Origin: an uncultured Clostridia bacterium
Lineage (GTDB): Bacteria > Bacillota > Clostridia > Peptostreptococcales > Anaerovoracaceae
Length of the DNA: 8,987 bases
Reading direction: 5' to 3'
Assembly: GCA_937889655.1 (NCBI GenBank)
Contig: CALBZG010000090.1
Location: forward strand, 1 to 8,987
Made by a program: the position numbers and the translations under genes. Below the pieces are notes generated by a model. That model did not search any database and had not been told where the DNA came from. It worked only from the letters and a program-made list of their open reading frames with translations. This document shows, in pieces, positions 1 through 6,770 of this stretch. The stretch's first letter is position 1; each line of letters begins with the position of its first letter.

Positions 1-7
1 GGTTGGA

Positions 8-1435
8 TTATTTACGTTCGCTTATCGGGACATATTGAGTATGTGGCTGTATCGAATTATAAGCCGGTCGGATCAGCTTGCCGGCACCGACGAGTTCTTC
101 AAGTCTGTGGGCGCACCATCCGGAGAGACGAGCCAGTGCAAACAGCGGCGTGGCGATATCGGTTGGTATGTCCAATGCACTATAGACAAACCCGGAGTAC
201 AAATCCACATTGGCAGGCATTGCGACCTGCTTGCCGGTTTTTTCAACATAAAGCAAAGGTCCATTGGTCTCAATATATTCAAATAAAGCAAAATCTTCTT
301 CAAGGCCCTTTGACATAGCCAATTTTCTGGCCATTTCTTTTAGTAATAATGCTCTTGGATCGGATATGGTATAAATGGCGTGGCCCAACCCATAGATAAG
401 ACCGCTGCCATCATTGGCTTTCCCGTCTAGCACGTCCCTAAGATAATTATCAACAGCCTTTCGGTTGGTTATGTCTTCGACTCTCGACTTCAGATCCGCA
501 ATCATATTGATTACCGATATATTTGCACCGCCATGTCTTGGACCTTTCAATGAACATACAGCAGCGGCCATGGCCGAGTAGGTATCAGTTCCCGAAGAGG
601 TTACGACATGGGTCGTAAACGAGGAATTATTACCACCTCCGTGTTCTGCATGAAGTATCAAGGACAAATCAAGAAGCTTGGCTTCGATATTGGTGTATTG
701 TCCGTCGGACCGTATCATCCTTAATATATTTTCCGCGGTGCCGAGCTCGGGTACAGGATAATGAAGGTGAAGACTGCCGCCATCATAAAAATTCTTCTTT
801 GCCTGGTAGCCATAAGCGATCAGTGTCGGGAAATTGCCGATCAGGGCAATGGATTGGCGCAGCACGTTCTCGACTGACAGGTTTTCTGGGTCGTCGTCAT
901 AGGAATAGAGAGCGAGAACACTTCTGGCCAATTTATTCATGATATTTGCAGAAGGCACAGTCATGATCATGTCTCTTGCGAAATAAGCCGGTAACTCGCG
1001 TTTCCTTCCAAGGACCGCACAAAAATCATCAAGCTGCTCCTTGGTAGGCAACTCTCCGAAAATCAGAAGATAGGTGGTCTCTTCAAAACCAAAACGATCC
1101 TCCTTCACACAAGTGTTGAATAGGTCCTCCACATCATATCCCCGGTAATAAAGTTTGCCGGGAACTGCGAGCTTTTCACCATTTGGTCCCCTGCCATAGC
1201 CAACGACTTCGCCAATGCGGGTGAGACCCACTACAACTCCGGTACCGTCTGAATTCCTTAATCCCCTCTTTACATCCTTTTTGATGTATAATTCTTCAGG
1301 GATTTGATTGGCCTTCACTACCTGTTTTGACATTTGCGTGATAAAAGCATCTACTTTGTCGGATAAAGAGTCCTGATGGTTGTTTGATCCAAAACCATTA
1401 TTGACGCCATTTATGTTATTTCTTAATGAGCCCAT
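8..1435 (-). CDS. Citrate synthase (citrate/2-methylcitrate synthase family)
   Basis: Condenses oxaloacetate with acetyl-CoA to give citrate in the cytoplasm, feeding 2-oxoglutarate and glutamate synthesis; some family members also use propionyl-CoA. The 475-residue protein carries the three catalytic positions of the family: His265 in HAEHGGGN, His301 in GPRHGGAN and Asp411 in NVDLYSG. GHAIY (351-355) and DPRA (359-362) are further substrate-site motifs. The classical HEGGN motif reads HGGGN here, which I recall as usual in clostridial enzymes. The first 20 residues hold seven Asn and are low complexity; the conserved domain starts around residue 65. The ATG start is supported by GGAG (minus strand, 1446-1443) 7 nt upstream and by a good promoter. 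It is divergent from uvrB. The family is clear; the choice between citrate and 2-methylcitrate synthase is not settled by sequence, so I give no symbol. Confidence 0.95.
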   Translation of the reverse strand: MGSLRNNINGVNNGFGSNNHQDSLSDKVDAFITQMSKQVVKANQIPEELYIKKDVKRGLRNSDGTGVVVGLTRIGEVVGYGRGPNGEKLAVPGKLYYRGYDVEDLFNTCVKEDRFGFEETTYLLIFGELPTKEQLDDFCAVLGRKRELPAYFARDMIMTVPSANIMNKLARSVLALYSYDDDPENLSVENVLRQSIALIGNFPTLIAYGYQAKKNFYDGGSLHLHYPVPELGTAENILRMIRSDGQYTNIEAKLLDLSLILHAEHGGGNNSSFTTHVVTSSGTDTYSAMAAAVCSLKGPRHGGANISVINMIADLKSRVEDITNRKAVDNYLRDVLDGKANDGSGLIYGLGHAIYTISDPRALLLKEMARKLAMSKGLEEDFALFEYIETNGPLLYVEKTGKQVAMPANVDLYSGFVYSALDIPTDIATPLFALARLSGWCAHRLEELVGAGKLIRPAYNSIQPHTQYVPISERK

Positions 1436-1481
1436 AGGATGTCTCCGTTCAAAATCAAGAGTTATCTCTTATTAAAAATCC

Positions 1482-1510
1482 ATTATAGCATTACTTTGCG
1501 GGTCCCACAA
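1482..1510 (-). promoter_or_regulatory. Predicted sigma-A promoter for citrate synthase
   Basis: Read on the minus strand, a -35 of TTGTGG (1510-1505) is followed after 17 bp by a perfect -10 TATAAT (1487-1482). The -10 is preceded by TGC (1490-1488), which makes an extended -10. Transcription would start near 1475, leaving a leader of about 40 nt with the GGAG ribosome binding site at 1446-1443. Predicted from sequence only. Confidence 0.7.
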
Positions 1511-1519
1511 TATGCCTAC

Positions 1520-1532
1520 ATACATGTATACA
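1520..1532. promoter_or_regulatory. Overlapping palindromes upstream of the citrate synthase promoter; possible operator
   Basis: ATACATGTAT (1520-1529) and TGTATACA (1525-1532) are both perfect palindromes and overlap. They lie 10 to 22 bp upstream of the predicted -35 element, about 50 bp before the predicted start, which is a typical activator position. GTATAC-centred palindromes resemble operators of some GntR-family regulators, but no regulator can be named from this. ATGTATACA recurs at the pncB promoter (6688-6696). Confidence 0.3.
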
Positions 1533-1613
1533 ATTTCTTGCTTTTTTCTTACATTATATGCTCACAATAGCCGTTCATATTTTAACCCGCTTATAGTAAT
1601 AATAATTACCTTC

Positions 1614-1622
1614 TGTTATAAT
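1614..1622 (+). promoter_or_regulatory. Predicted extended -10 promoter for uvrB
   Basis: TGT followed by a perfect TATAAT (1617-1622) forms an extended -10 element. No good -35 hexamer lies 16 to 18 bp upstream, as extended -10 promoters can allow. The start would fall near 1629, giving a leader of about 75 nt. The leader contains a weak A/T-rich hairpin (GCTTT, loop AAA, AAAGC at 1641-1653) and ends in the uvrB ribosome binding site AGAGGA (1693-1698). No GAAC-N4-GTTC LexA box was seen in the region. Confidence 0.5.
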
Positions 1623-1704
1623 CTGTATGTATTCCGTCAAGCTTTAAAAAAGCAAAATCGGCTTATATACGGCGTACATTCTTTGTGATTTAAGAGGAAT
1701 TAAA

Positions 1705-3693
1705 ATGGATATTGAAAATAAACCATTCAAAATCGTATCCGAATACAAGATGATGGGAGATCAGGTCGATGCGGTCAACACATTGACTGATGGCATATTC
1801 AATGGGGAAAAGCATCAAACTTTAATGGGCGTAACAGGCTCCGGAAAAACCTTCACCATGGCCAACCTGATCGAGAAGGTCCAGCGCCCCACCCTGGTGA
1901 TCTCGCACAATAAAACCCTTGCAGCTCAACTTCATGGGGAATTCAAGGAATTCTTCCCCGACAATGCCGTTGAATATTTTGTCAGCTATTATGATTATTA
2001 CCAGCCGGAAGCTTACGTTCCATCAACAGATACCTATATTGAAAAGGATTCCGATATCAACGATGAAATTGAAAAGCTTCGCCATTCCGCTACGGCAGCC
2101 TTGGCTGAACGCCGGGATGTCATCGTCGTCGCGTCTGTTTCCTGCATATATGGCACCGGAAATCCGGTAGACTATGAGAGTCAGTGTCTTTCTCTCCGTC
2201 CCGGGATGGAAAGGAGCCGTCAGGAGATACTAAGGAAGCTCGTGGATATTCAGTATGTCAGGAATGACATGGGCTTTGCGAGGGGAACTTTTCGAGCAAG
2301 AGGGGACACCATAGACATCTATCCGGCAGGAGCCGAGAGTGCTGTAAGGGTGCAGCTATTTGGCGATGAAATAGAAAGCATCCGTGAAATCAATCCGGTA
2401 ACCGGCGAAATCATATGCTCACGAAATCATATCGCGGTATTTCCTGCTTCCCATTACGTCACCACGAAAGAAAATTTAGAGAGTGCACTGCTCAAAATCG
2501 AACTGGAGCTTGAAGACCGGATCCGGTGGTTCAAGGAACAGGGTAAATTGCTGGAAGCTCAAAGAATCGAGCAACGGACCCGCTATGATCTTGAAATGCT
2601 GCGGGAAATAGGCATGTGCAAAGGTGTGGAAAACTACGCCAGATATATGAGCAATCTGGATGCCGGGGAACGTCCTTATACCCTGATCGACTATTTCCCT
2701 GAAGACTTCCTGATAATTATCGACGAATCTCACGTCATGCTCCCTCAGCTTCACGCCATGTATTCCGGAAATCTTTCCAGAAAAACCTCTTTAGTCGATT
2801 ATGGATTCAGGCTCCCGTCGGCTTTAGATAACCGTCCGCTGAAATTTGAAGAATTTGAGGAACTCGTCAATCAGATCGTCTATGTCAGCGCTACCCCTGC
2901 CCAGTACGAAAGAGATATGGCGGGGGGCATAACTGCGCAGCAGATCATAAGGCCTACCGGCCTGGTGGATCCTCCGGTGGAAATAAGAAAAACCGAAGGG
3001 CAGATCGACGATTTGATCGGTGAGATCAATCGGACAGTTGACCGGGGAGAACGAGTTTTTGTAACTACTCTGACAAAGAAAATGTCGGAAAGCCTCACGG
3101 CATACCTTAAAAATGTGGGGATCAAGGTTCGATATCTGCATTCCGAAATAGATACCCTGGAGCGCATGGAGATCCTCAGGGATCTCAGGCTTGGGGTTTT
3201 TGACGTACTGGTAGGGATCAACCTTTTAAGGGAGGGCCTTGATATTCCCGAAGTATCCCTGGTTGCGATCCTTGACGCGGACAAGCAGGGATTCCTGAGG
3301 ACGGAAACATCTCTCATTCAGACCATAGGCCGGGCGGCGCGAAACGTCAACGGTCGAGTCGTGATGTATGCCGACAGCATCAGCCCGGCGATGGCCAAAG
3401 CCATTGCCGAAACAGACCGAAGAAGGGAAATCCAAGAGAAGTATAATAGCGAACATGGTATAACACCGACCACGATACAAAAAGCTGTTCGCGAAATCAT
3501 TGAGATGACCCACAAAGAAGAGGCTGAAATGGAATTCTACCGACAGAGGACCCCTGCTGAACTCACCAGGAATGAACTGAAGGATTACGTTAAGCGACTC
3601 GAAAAAGACATGAAAAAAGCTGCGTCGGATCTTCAGTTTGAACGTGCGGCGATGCTAAGGGATATAATTTTTGAATATAAGGTCAAATTGTAG
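1705..3693 (+). CDS. uvrB: UvrABC excinuclease subunit B
   Basis: UvrB is loaded onto damaged DNA by UvrA, verifies the lesion with a helicase-like ATPase, and recruits UvrC for incision. The 662-residue length is typical. Visible parts in order: Walker A GVTGSGKT (42-49); the beta-hairpin that clamps one strand, around YYDYYQPEAYVP (95-106); DESH Walker B (340-343); LDNRPLKFEEF (374-384); YVSATP (393-398); motif VI QTIGRAARN (539-547) with Arg543 and Arg546; and a C-terminal UVR domain (about 623-658) that contacts UvrC or UvrA. The ATG has AGAGGA 6 nt upstream. It is followed after 110 bp by uvrA on the same strand, the usual partner. One oddity: the normally well conserved GDQP of the N-terminal Q motif reads GDQV (18-21). 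Identity is secure. Confidence 0.98.
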   Translation: MDIENKPFKIVSEYKMMGDQVDAVNTLTDGIFNGEKHQTLMGVTGSGKTFTMANLIEKVQRPTLVISHNKTLAAQLHGEFKEFFPDNAVEYFVSYYDYYQPEAYVPSTDTYIEKDSDINDEIEKLRHSATAALAERRDVIVVASVSCIYGTGNPVDYESQCLSLRPGMERSRQEILRKLVDIQYVRNDMGFARGTFRARGDTIDIYPAGAESAVRVQLFGDEIESIREINPVTGEIICSRNHIAVFPASHYVTTKENLESALLKIELELEDRIRWFKEQGKLLEAQRIEQRTRYDLEMLREIGMCKGVENYARYMSNLDAGERPYTLIDYFPEDFLIIIDESHVMLPQLHAMYSGNLSRKTSLVDYGFRLPSALDNRPLKFEEFEELVNQIVYVSATPAQYERDMAGGITAQQIIRPTGLVDPPVEIRKTEGQIDDLIGEINRTVDRGERVFVTTLTKKMSESLTAYLKNVGIKVRYLHSEIDTLERMEILRDLRLGVFDVLVGINLLREGLDIPEVSLVAILDADKQGFLRTETSLIQTIGRAARNVNGRVVMYADSISPAMAKAIAETDRRREIQEKYNSEHGITPTTIQKAVREIIEMTHKEEAEMEFYRQRTPAELTRNELKDYVKRLEKDMKKAASDLQFERAAMLRDIIFEYKVKL

Positions 3694-3755
3694 ATGGCGT
3701 ATCAACCGACGGGGGAACCTGCCGGCCGCTGTGATAATATAGGAAAATGCACGAA

Positions 3756-3785
3756 AAGAATTAGATCAAAAAGTATTAGATCAAT
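3756..3785 (+). repeat. Tandem 15-bp duplication between uvrB and uvrA
   Basis: Two adjacent copies, AAGAATTAGATCAAA (3756-3770) and AAGTATTAGATCAAT (3771-3785), match at 13 of 15 positions and share a perfect 10-bp core, ATTAGATCAA. The second copy runs directly into the AAGGAG ribosome binding site of uvrA (3786-3791). It may be a simple slippage duplication or a paired protein-binding site; 15 bp is about one and a half helical turns. Confidence 0.85.
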
Positions 3786-3791
3786 AAGGAG
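3786..3791 (+). promoter_or_regulatory. Ribosome binding site of uvrA, long spacing
   Basis: AAGGAG is the only good Shine-Dalgarno match ahead of the uvrA ATG at 3804. The spacing is 12 nt, longer than the usual 6 to 9. The TTG at 3796 is out of frame and cannot be the start. Confidence 0.6.
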
Positions 3792-3803
3792 CAAATTGCT
3801 GAT

Positions 3804-6641
3804 ATGGCAAATGAAATCATAATTAAAGGGGCTAACGAACACAATCTCAACAATCTGGATGTAAGGATCCCAAGAGACAAGCTGGTCGTGCTGACGGGTG
3901 TATCCGGATCGGGGAAATCTTCGCTTGCCTTTGATACCATCTATGCTGAAGGGCAGAGACGCTACGTTGAAAGCCTGTCCGCGTATGCAAGACAATTTCT
4001 TGGCCAAATGGACAAACCGGACGTTGAATCCATAGAAGGCCTCTCACCGGCTATATCCATCGATCAAAAAACCACAAGCAACAATCCAAGATCAACAGTA
4101 GGAACAGTGACAGAAATTTATGACTACTTCAGGCTGCTTTATGCACGAATCGGCATTCCCCACTGCCCGGTTTGCGGCAATGAGATTAGCAGCCAGACAG
4201 TCGACCAGATCGTGGACAGCATCAATCAAATGCCGGAGGGCACCCGGGTGATGATCATGGCTCCGGTCGTAAGGCAGCGCAAGGGGACTCATGAAAAGGT
4301 GATCGAAAGGATCGCGAGAGAAGGGTTTACAAGGGTCAGAATCGATGGCGAGATCCACAATATCGACGAAGGCGATATAGCAATGGAGAAGAGCTTCAAG
4401 CATACCATTGAAATCGTGGTGGACAGAGTAATCGTCAAAGAAGGCATCGACAGCCGCCTCGCAGAAGCTGTTGAACTGGCTATCAATCATGGCGACGGAC
4501 TGGTAAACATCGTCACCGGCGATGGAACGGAAAAATTATTTTCATCGAAGCTTGCCTGCCCGGACCACGGTGTTACACTCGAAGAACTTGAACCGAGGAT
4601 GTTCTCGTTCAATACCCCATTCGGAGCCTGTCCGGCTTGCGACGGCCTTGGTTTTACGCAAAAAATTGATCCGGATCTGATTGTTACAGAGCAGGACAAG
4701 ACCATCATCGATGGTGCATTGAGCAATGTGTTCGCTTCAATGGAGATCGCCGGCTATTATAGGCAGATGATCGAGGCTCTGGCAGCTGAGCACGGAGTGG
4801 ATATTAAAACGACGGCATACAAGGACCTCCCTGAAAGCTTCAAAAAAGAGCTGCTTTACGGAACGGGACAAAGATGCCTCAAATATTATTATAAAAGCAG
4901 AACCACCGGATCCAAGTCCTTCCAGAACCATCCCTTCGAAGGCATCATCAATAACCTGGAACGCCGATACAGGGAAACGAGTTCTGATTACATCAAAGAG
5001 AAGATGGAAGAATACATGCGAAAAGCCCCATGCGAGGCCTGCGGCGGTAAAAGGCTGAAGCCGGAGGTCCTGGCTGTTACTGTGGGCGGAAAAAACATTG
5101 CAGAGGTTTCGGATCTGTCGATCAGGGACTGCAGTGTTTTTGTTGAGACGCTCAAACTCACCGAAAGAGAGGAAATGATCGCTGTCCAAATCAAGAAGGA
5201 AATCCGATCCAGATTAAAATTTCTCATCGACGTAGGGCTGAATTATTTAACGCTGTCCCGGTCCGCCGGGACATTATCCGGCGGTGAATCCCAGCGGATA
5301 CGGCTGGCCACTCAAATCGGGTCCAGCCTTGTTGGGGTGCTTTACATACTGGATGAACCCAGCATCGGCCTTCATCAAAAGGATAATTCGAAACTGCTGG
5401 CGACCCTCAGACATCTTACGGACATCGGCAACACTCTTCTGGTGGTGGAGCACGACGAGGAAACCATGTATGCGGCAGATCACATTATTGATATCGGCCC
5501 CGGAGCCGGAGTCCATGGCGGACATCTTGTAGCCCAGGGTACCGTGGAGGATATCAAGGCCTGTAAAAAATCCATCACCGGACAGTATCTCAGAGGAGAT
5601 AAATTCGTTGAAGTACCGAAATCCCGCCGGCAGGGAAACGGAAAAACCCTGAGTATCATCGGGGCCGCCGAGAACAACCTGAAGAATATTGACGTCGAGT
5701 TCCCGTTAGGCAGATTTATCGGCATCACCGGTGTTTCCGGCTCGGGCAAGAGCAGCCTTATCAACGAGATTCTGTTTAAAGCCTTGGCTGCTAAATTCTA
5801 CCACGCCAAGGATAAACCTGGCAGATATGATGAAATAATCGGGATGGAGAATATCGATAAGATCATTGACATTGATCAGACGCCGATCGGAAGAACACCG
5901 CGATCCAATCCAGCCACCTATACAGGATTGTTCACCCACATCAGAGATTTGTTTGCCAGCCTTCCGGATTCGAAAATGCGCGGTTTTGAAAAAGGTCGAT
6001 TCAGTTTCAACGTGAGAGGCGGTCGATGCGAAGCATGTTCGGGCGATGGGATCATTAAAATAGAAATGCACTTTCTGCCGGACATTTATGTCCCATGTGA
6101 AGTGTGCCATGGAAAGCGCTATAATCGTGAGACCCTCGAGGTCAAATTCAAAGGCAAGAATATTTACGAAGTGCTGGATATGACCGTGAATCAGGCTTTG
6201 CAGTTTTTTGAAAACCAGCCGTCCATCGCCAGAAAACTTGAAACCCTCAAGCAGGTGGGACTGGGATACATCAAGCTTGGGCAGCCTTCGACCCAACTCT
6301 CAGGAGGGGAAGCGCAGCGAATCAAGCTGGCTGAGCAGCTTTCCAAAAGAAGCACGGGCAAGACCCTTTACATTCTGGACGAACCCACTACGGGGCTGCA
6401 TTTTGATGATGTGGCCAAACTCCTCAAGGTGCTGGACGAACTGGTTAATTCCGGGAATACCGTCATCGTCATCGAGCACAACCTCGATGTGATCAAAAGA
6501 GCGGATTATATCATCGACATGGGCCCGGACGGTGGAGACATGGGCGGGAAAGTCATCGCCAGGGGCACTCCGGAAGAAATTGCGGAAATGGCGGATCATT
6601 CGTACACGGGAGCGTATCTCAAGAAGGTCCTTCACCCTTGA
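3804..6641 (+). CDS. uvrA: UvrABC excinuclease subunit A
   Basis: UvrA is the dimeric ABC-type ATPase that finds DNA lesions and delivers UvrB. At 945 residues it is full length. The N-terminal half has Walker A GVSGSGKS (32-39), signature LSGGESQ (491-497) and Walker B ILDEPS (515-520). The C-terminal half has GVSGSGKS (643-650), LSGGEAQ (832-838) and ILDEPT (857-862). Zinc ligands appear as Cys121/Cys124 with Cys410/Cys413, then Cys252-P-D-His255 with Cys276/Cys279, and Cys742/Cys745 with Cys765/Cys768. The middle module therefore has one His where many homologues have Cys. The start agrees with the family, which begins a few residues before IIIKGANEHNL. It lies 110 bp after uvrB and is probably cotranscribed with it; no separate promoter was found in the gap. 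uvrC does not follow. Confidence 0.98.
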   Translation: MANEIIIKGANEHNLNNLDVRIPRDKLVVLTGVSGSGKSSLAFDTIYAEGQRRYVESLSAYARQFLGQMDKPDVESIEGLSPAISIDQKTTSNNPRSTVGTVTEIYDYFRLLYARIGIPHCPVCGNEISSQTVDQIVDSINQMPEGTRVMIMAPVVRQRKGTHEKVIERIAREGFTRVRIDGEIHNIDEGDIAMEKSFKHTIEIVVDRVIVKEGIDSRLAEAVELAINHGDGLVNIVTGDGTEKLFSSKLACPDHGVTLEELEPRMFSFNTPFGACPACDGLGFTQKIDPDLIVTEQDKTIIDGALSNVFASMEIAGYYRQMIEALAAEHGVDIKTTAYKDLPESFKKELLYGTGQRCLKYYYKSRTTGSKSFQNHPFEGIINNLERRYRETSSDYIKEKMEEYMRKAPCEACGGKRLKPEVLAVTVGGKNIAEVSDLSIRDCSVFVETLKLTEREEMIAVQIKKEIRSRLKFLIDVGLNYLTLSRSAGTLSGGESQRIRLATQIGSSLVGVLYILDEPSIGLHQKDNSKLLATLRHLTDIGNTLLVVEHDEETMYAADHIIDIGPGAGVHGGHLVAQGTVEDIKACKKSITGQYLRGDKFVEVPKSRRQGNGKTLSIIGAAENNLKNIDVEFPLGRFIGITGVSGSGKSSLINEILFKALAAKFYHAKDKPGRYDEIIGMENIDKIIDIDQTPIGRTPRSNPATYTGLFTHIRDLFASLPDSKMRGFEKGRFSFNVRGGRCEACSGDGIIKIEMHFLPDIYVPCEVCHGKRYNRETLEVKFKGKNIYEVLDMTVNQALQFFENQPSIARKLETLKQVGLGYIKLGQPSTQLSGGEAQRIKLAEQLSKRSTGKTLYILDEPTTGLHFDDVAKLLKVLDELVNSGNTVIVIEHNLDVIKRADYIIDMGPDGGDMGGKVIARGTPEEIAEMADHSYTGAYLKKVLHP

Positions 6642-6664
6642 AATCACTGGTCATCAGGGGTTTA
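6635..6664 (+). terminator. Possible weak terminator at the end of uvrA
   Basis: CCCTTGA (6635-6641) can pair with TCAGGGG (6654-6660), giving a 7-bp stem with one G-U pair and a 12-nt loop, followed by only TTTA. The left arm includes the uvrA stop codon. The short U run and large loop make it doubtful, but a new promoter begins immediately after it. Confidence 0.25.
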
Positions 6665-6689
6665 CACCTTTGAAGATCGATGGCATAAT
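6661..6689 (+). promoter_or_regulatory. Predicted sigma-A promoter for pncB
   Basis: TTTACA (6661-6666), a 17-bp spacer and CATAAT (6684-6689) preceded by TGG (6681-6683) form a near-consensus promoter with an extended -10. Transcription would start near 6696, giving a leader of about 75 nt. The palindrome TGTATACA (6689-6696) covers the predicted start, where a bound repressor would block the polymerase. This argues that pncB is transcribed separately from uvrBA. Confidence 0.65.
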
Positions 6690-6770
6690 GTATACAGGAT
6701 TTAACAAATGTTTTAAGACTGCTTGGGTGTTTTGGCATTGGTAGAAAAGAGTGAAAGGCTGGCTGATCAA

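Noticed and set aside
1553..1558. Second minus-strand TATAAT as an additional citrate synthase promoter
   Set aside because: It lacks the extended TG and has no acceptable -35 at 16 to 18 bp; the promoter at 1482-1510 is far better.
1574..1587. GTTCATATTTTAAC inverted repeat upstream of uvrB as a LexA site
   Set aside because: The arms face the wrong way (GTT...AAC rather than GAAC...GTTC) and the spacing does not fit the known box.
2880..3317. Long antisense reading frame (145 codons) inside uvrB
   Set aside because: Lies wholly opposite the conserved helicase domain of uvrB, with no ribosome binding site or recognisable protein family; other antisense frames in uvrA (for example 5706-6296) are rejected for the same reason.
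3694..3755. Separate promoter for uvrA in the uvrB-uvrA gap
   Set aside because: The AT-rich GATAATAT at 3733-3740 has no -35 partner at a workable distance (CGGGGG at 17 bp), so an operon with uvrB is the simpler reading.
6532..6744. 70-codon plus-strand frame crossing the end of uvrA into the pncB leader
   Set aside because: Most of it overlaps uvrA out of frame, and the predicted promoter and stem-loop lie inside it, so it is a shadow frame.
6690..6770. Riboswitch in the pncB leader
   Set aside because: The leader is only about 75 nt, has no sizeable stem-loop set and does not resemble any NAD- or niacin-related RNA I can recognise.
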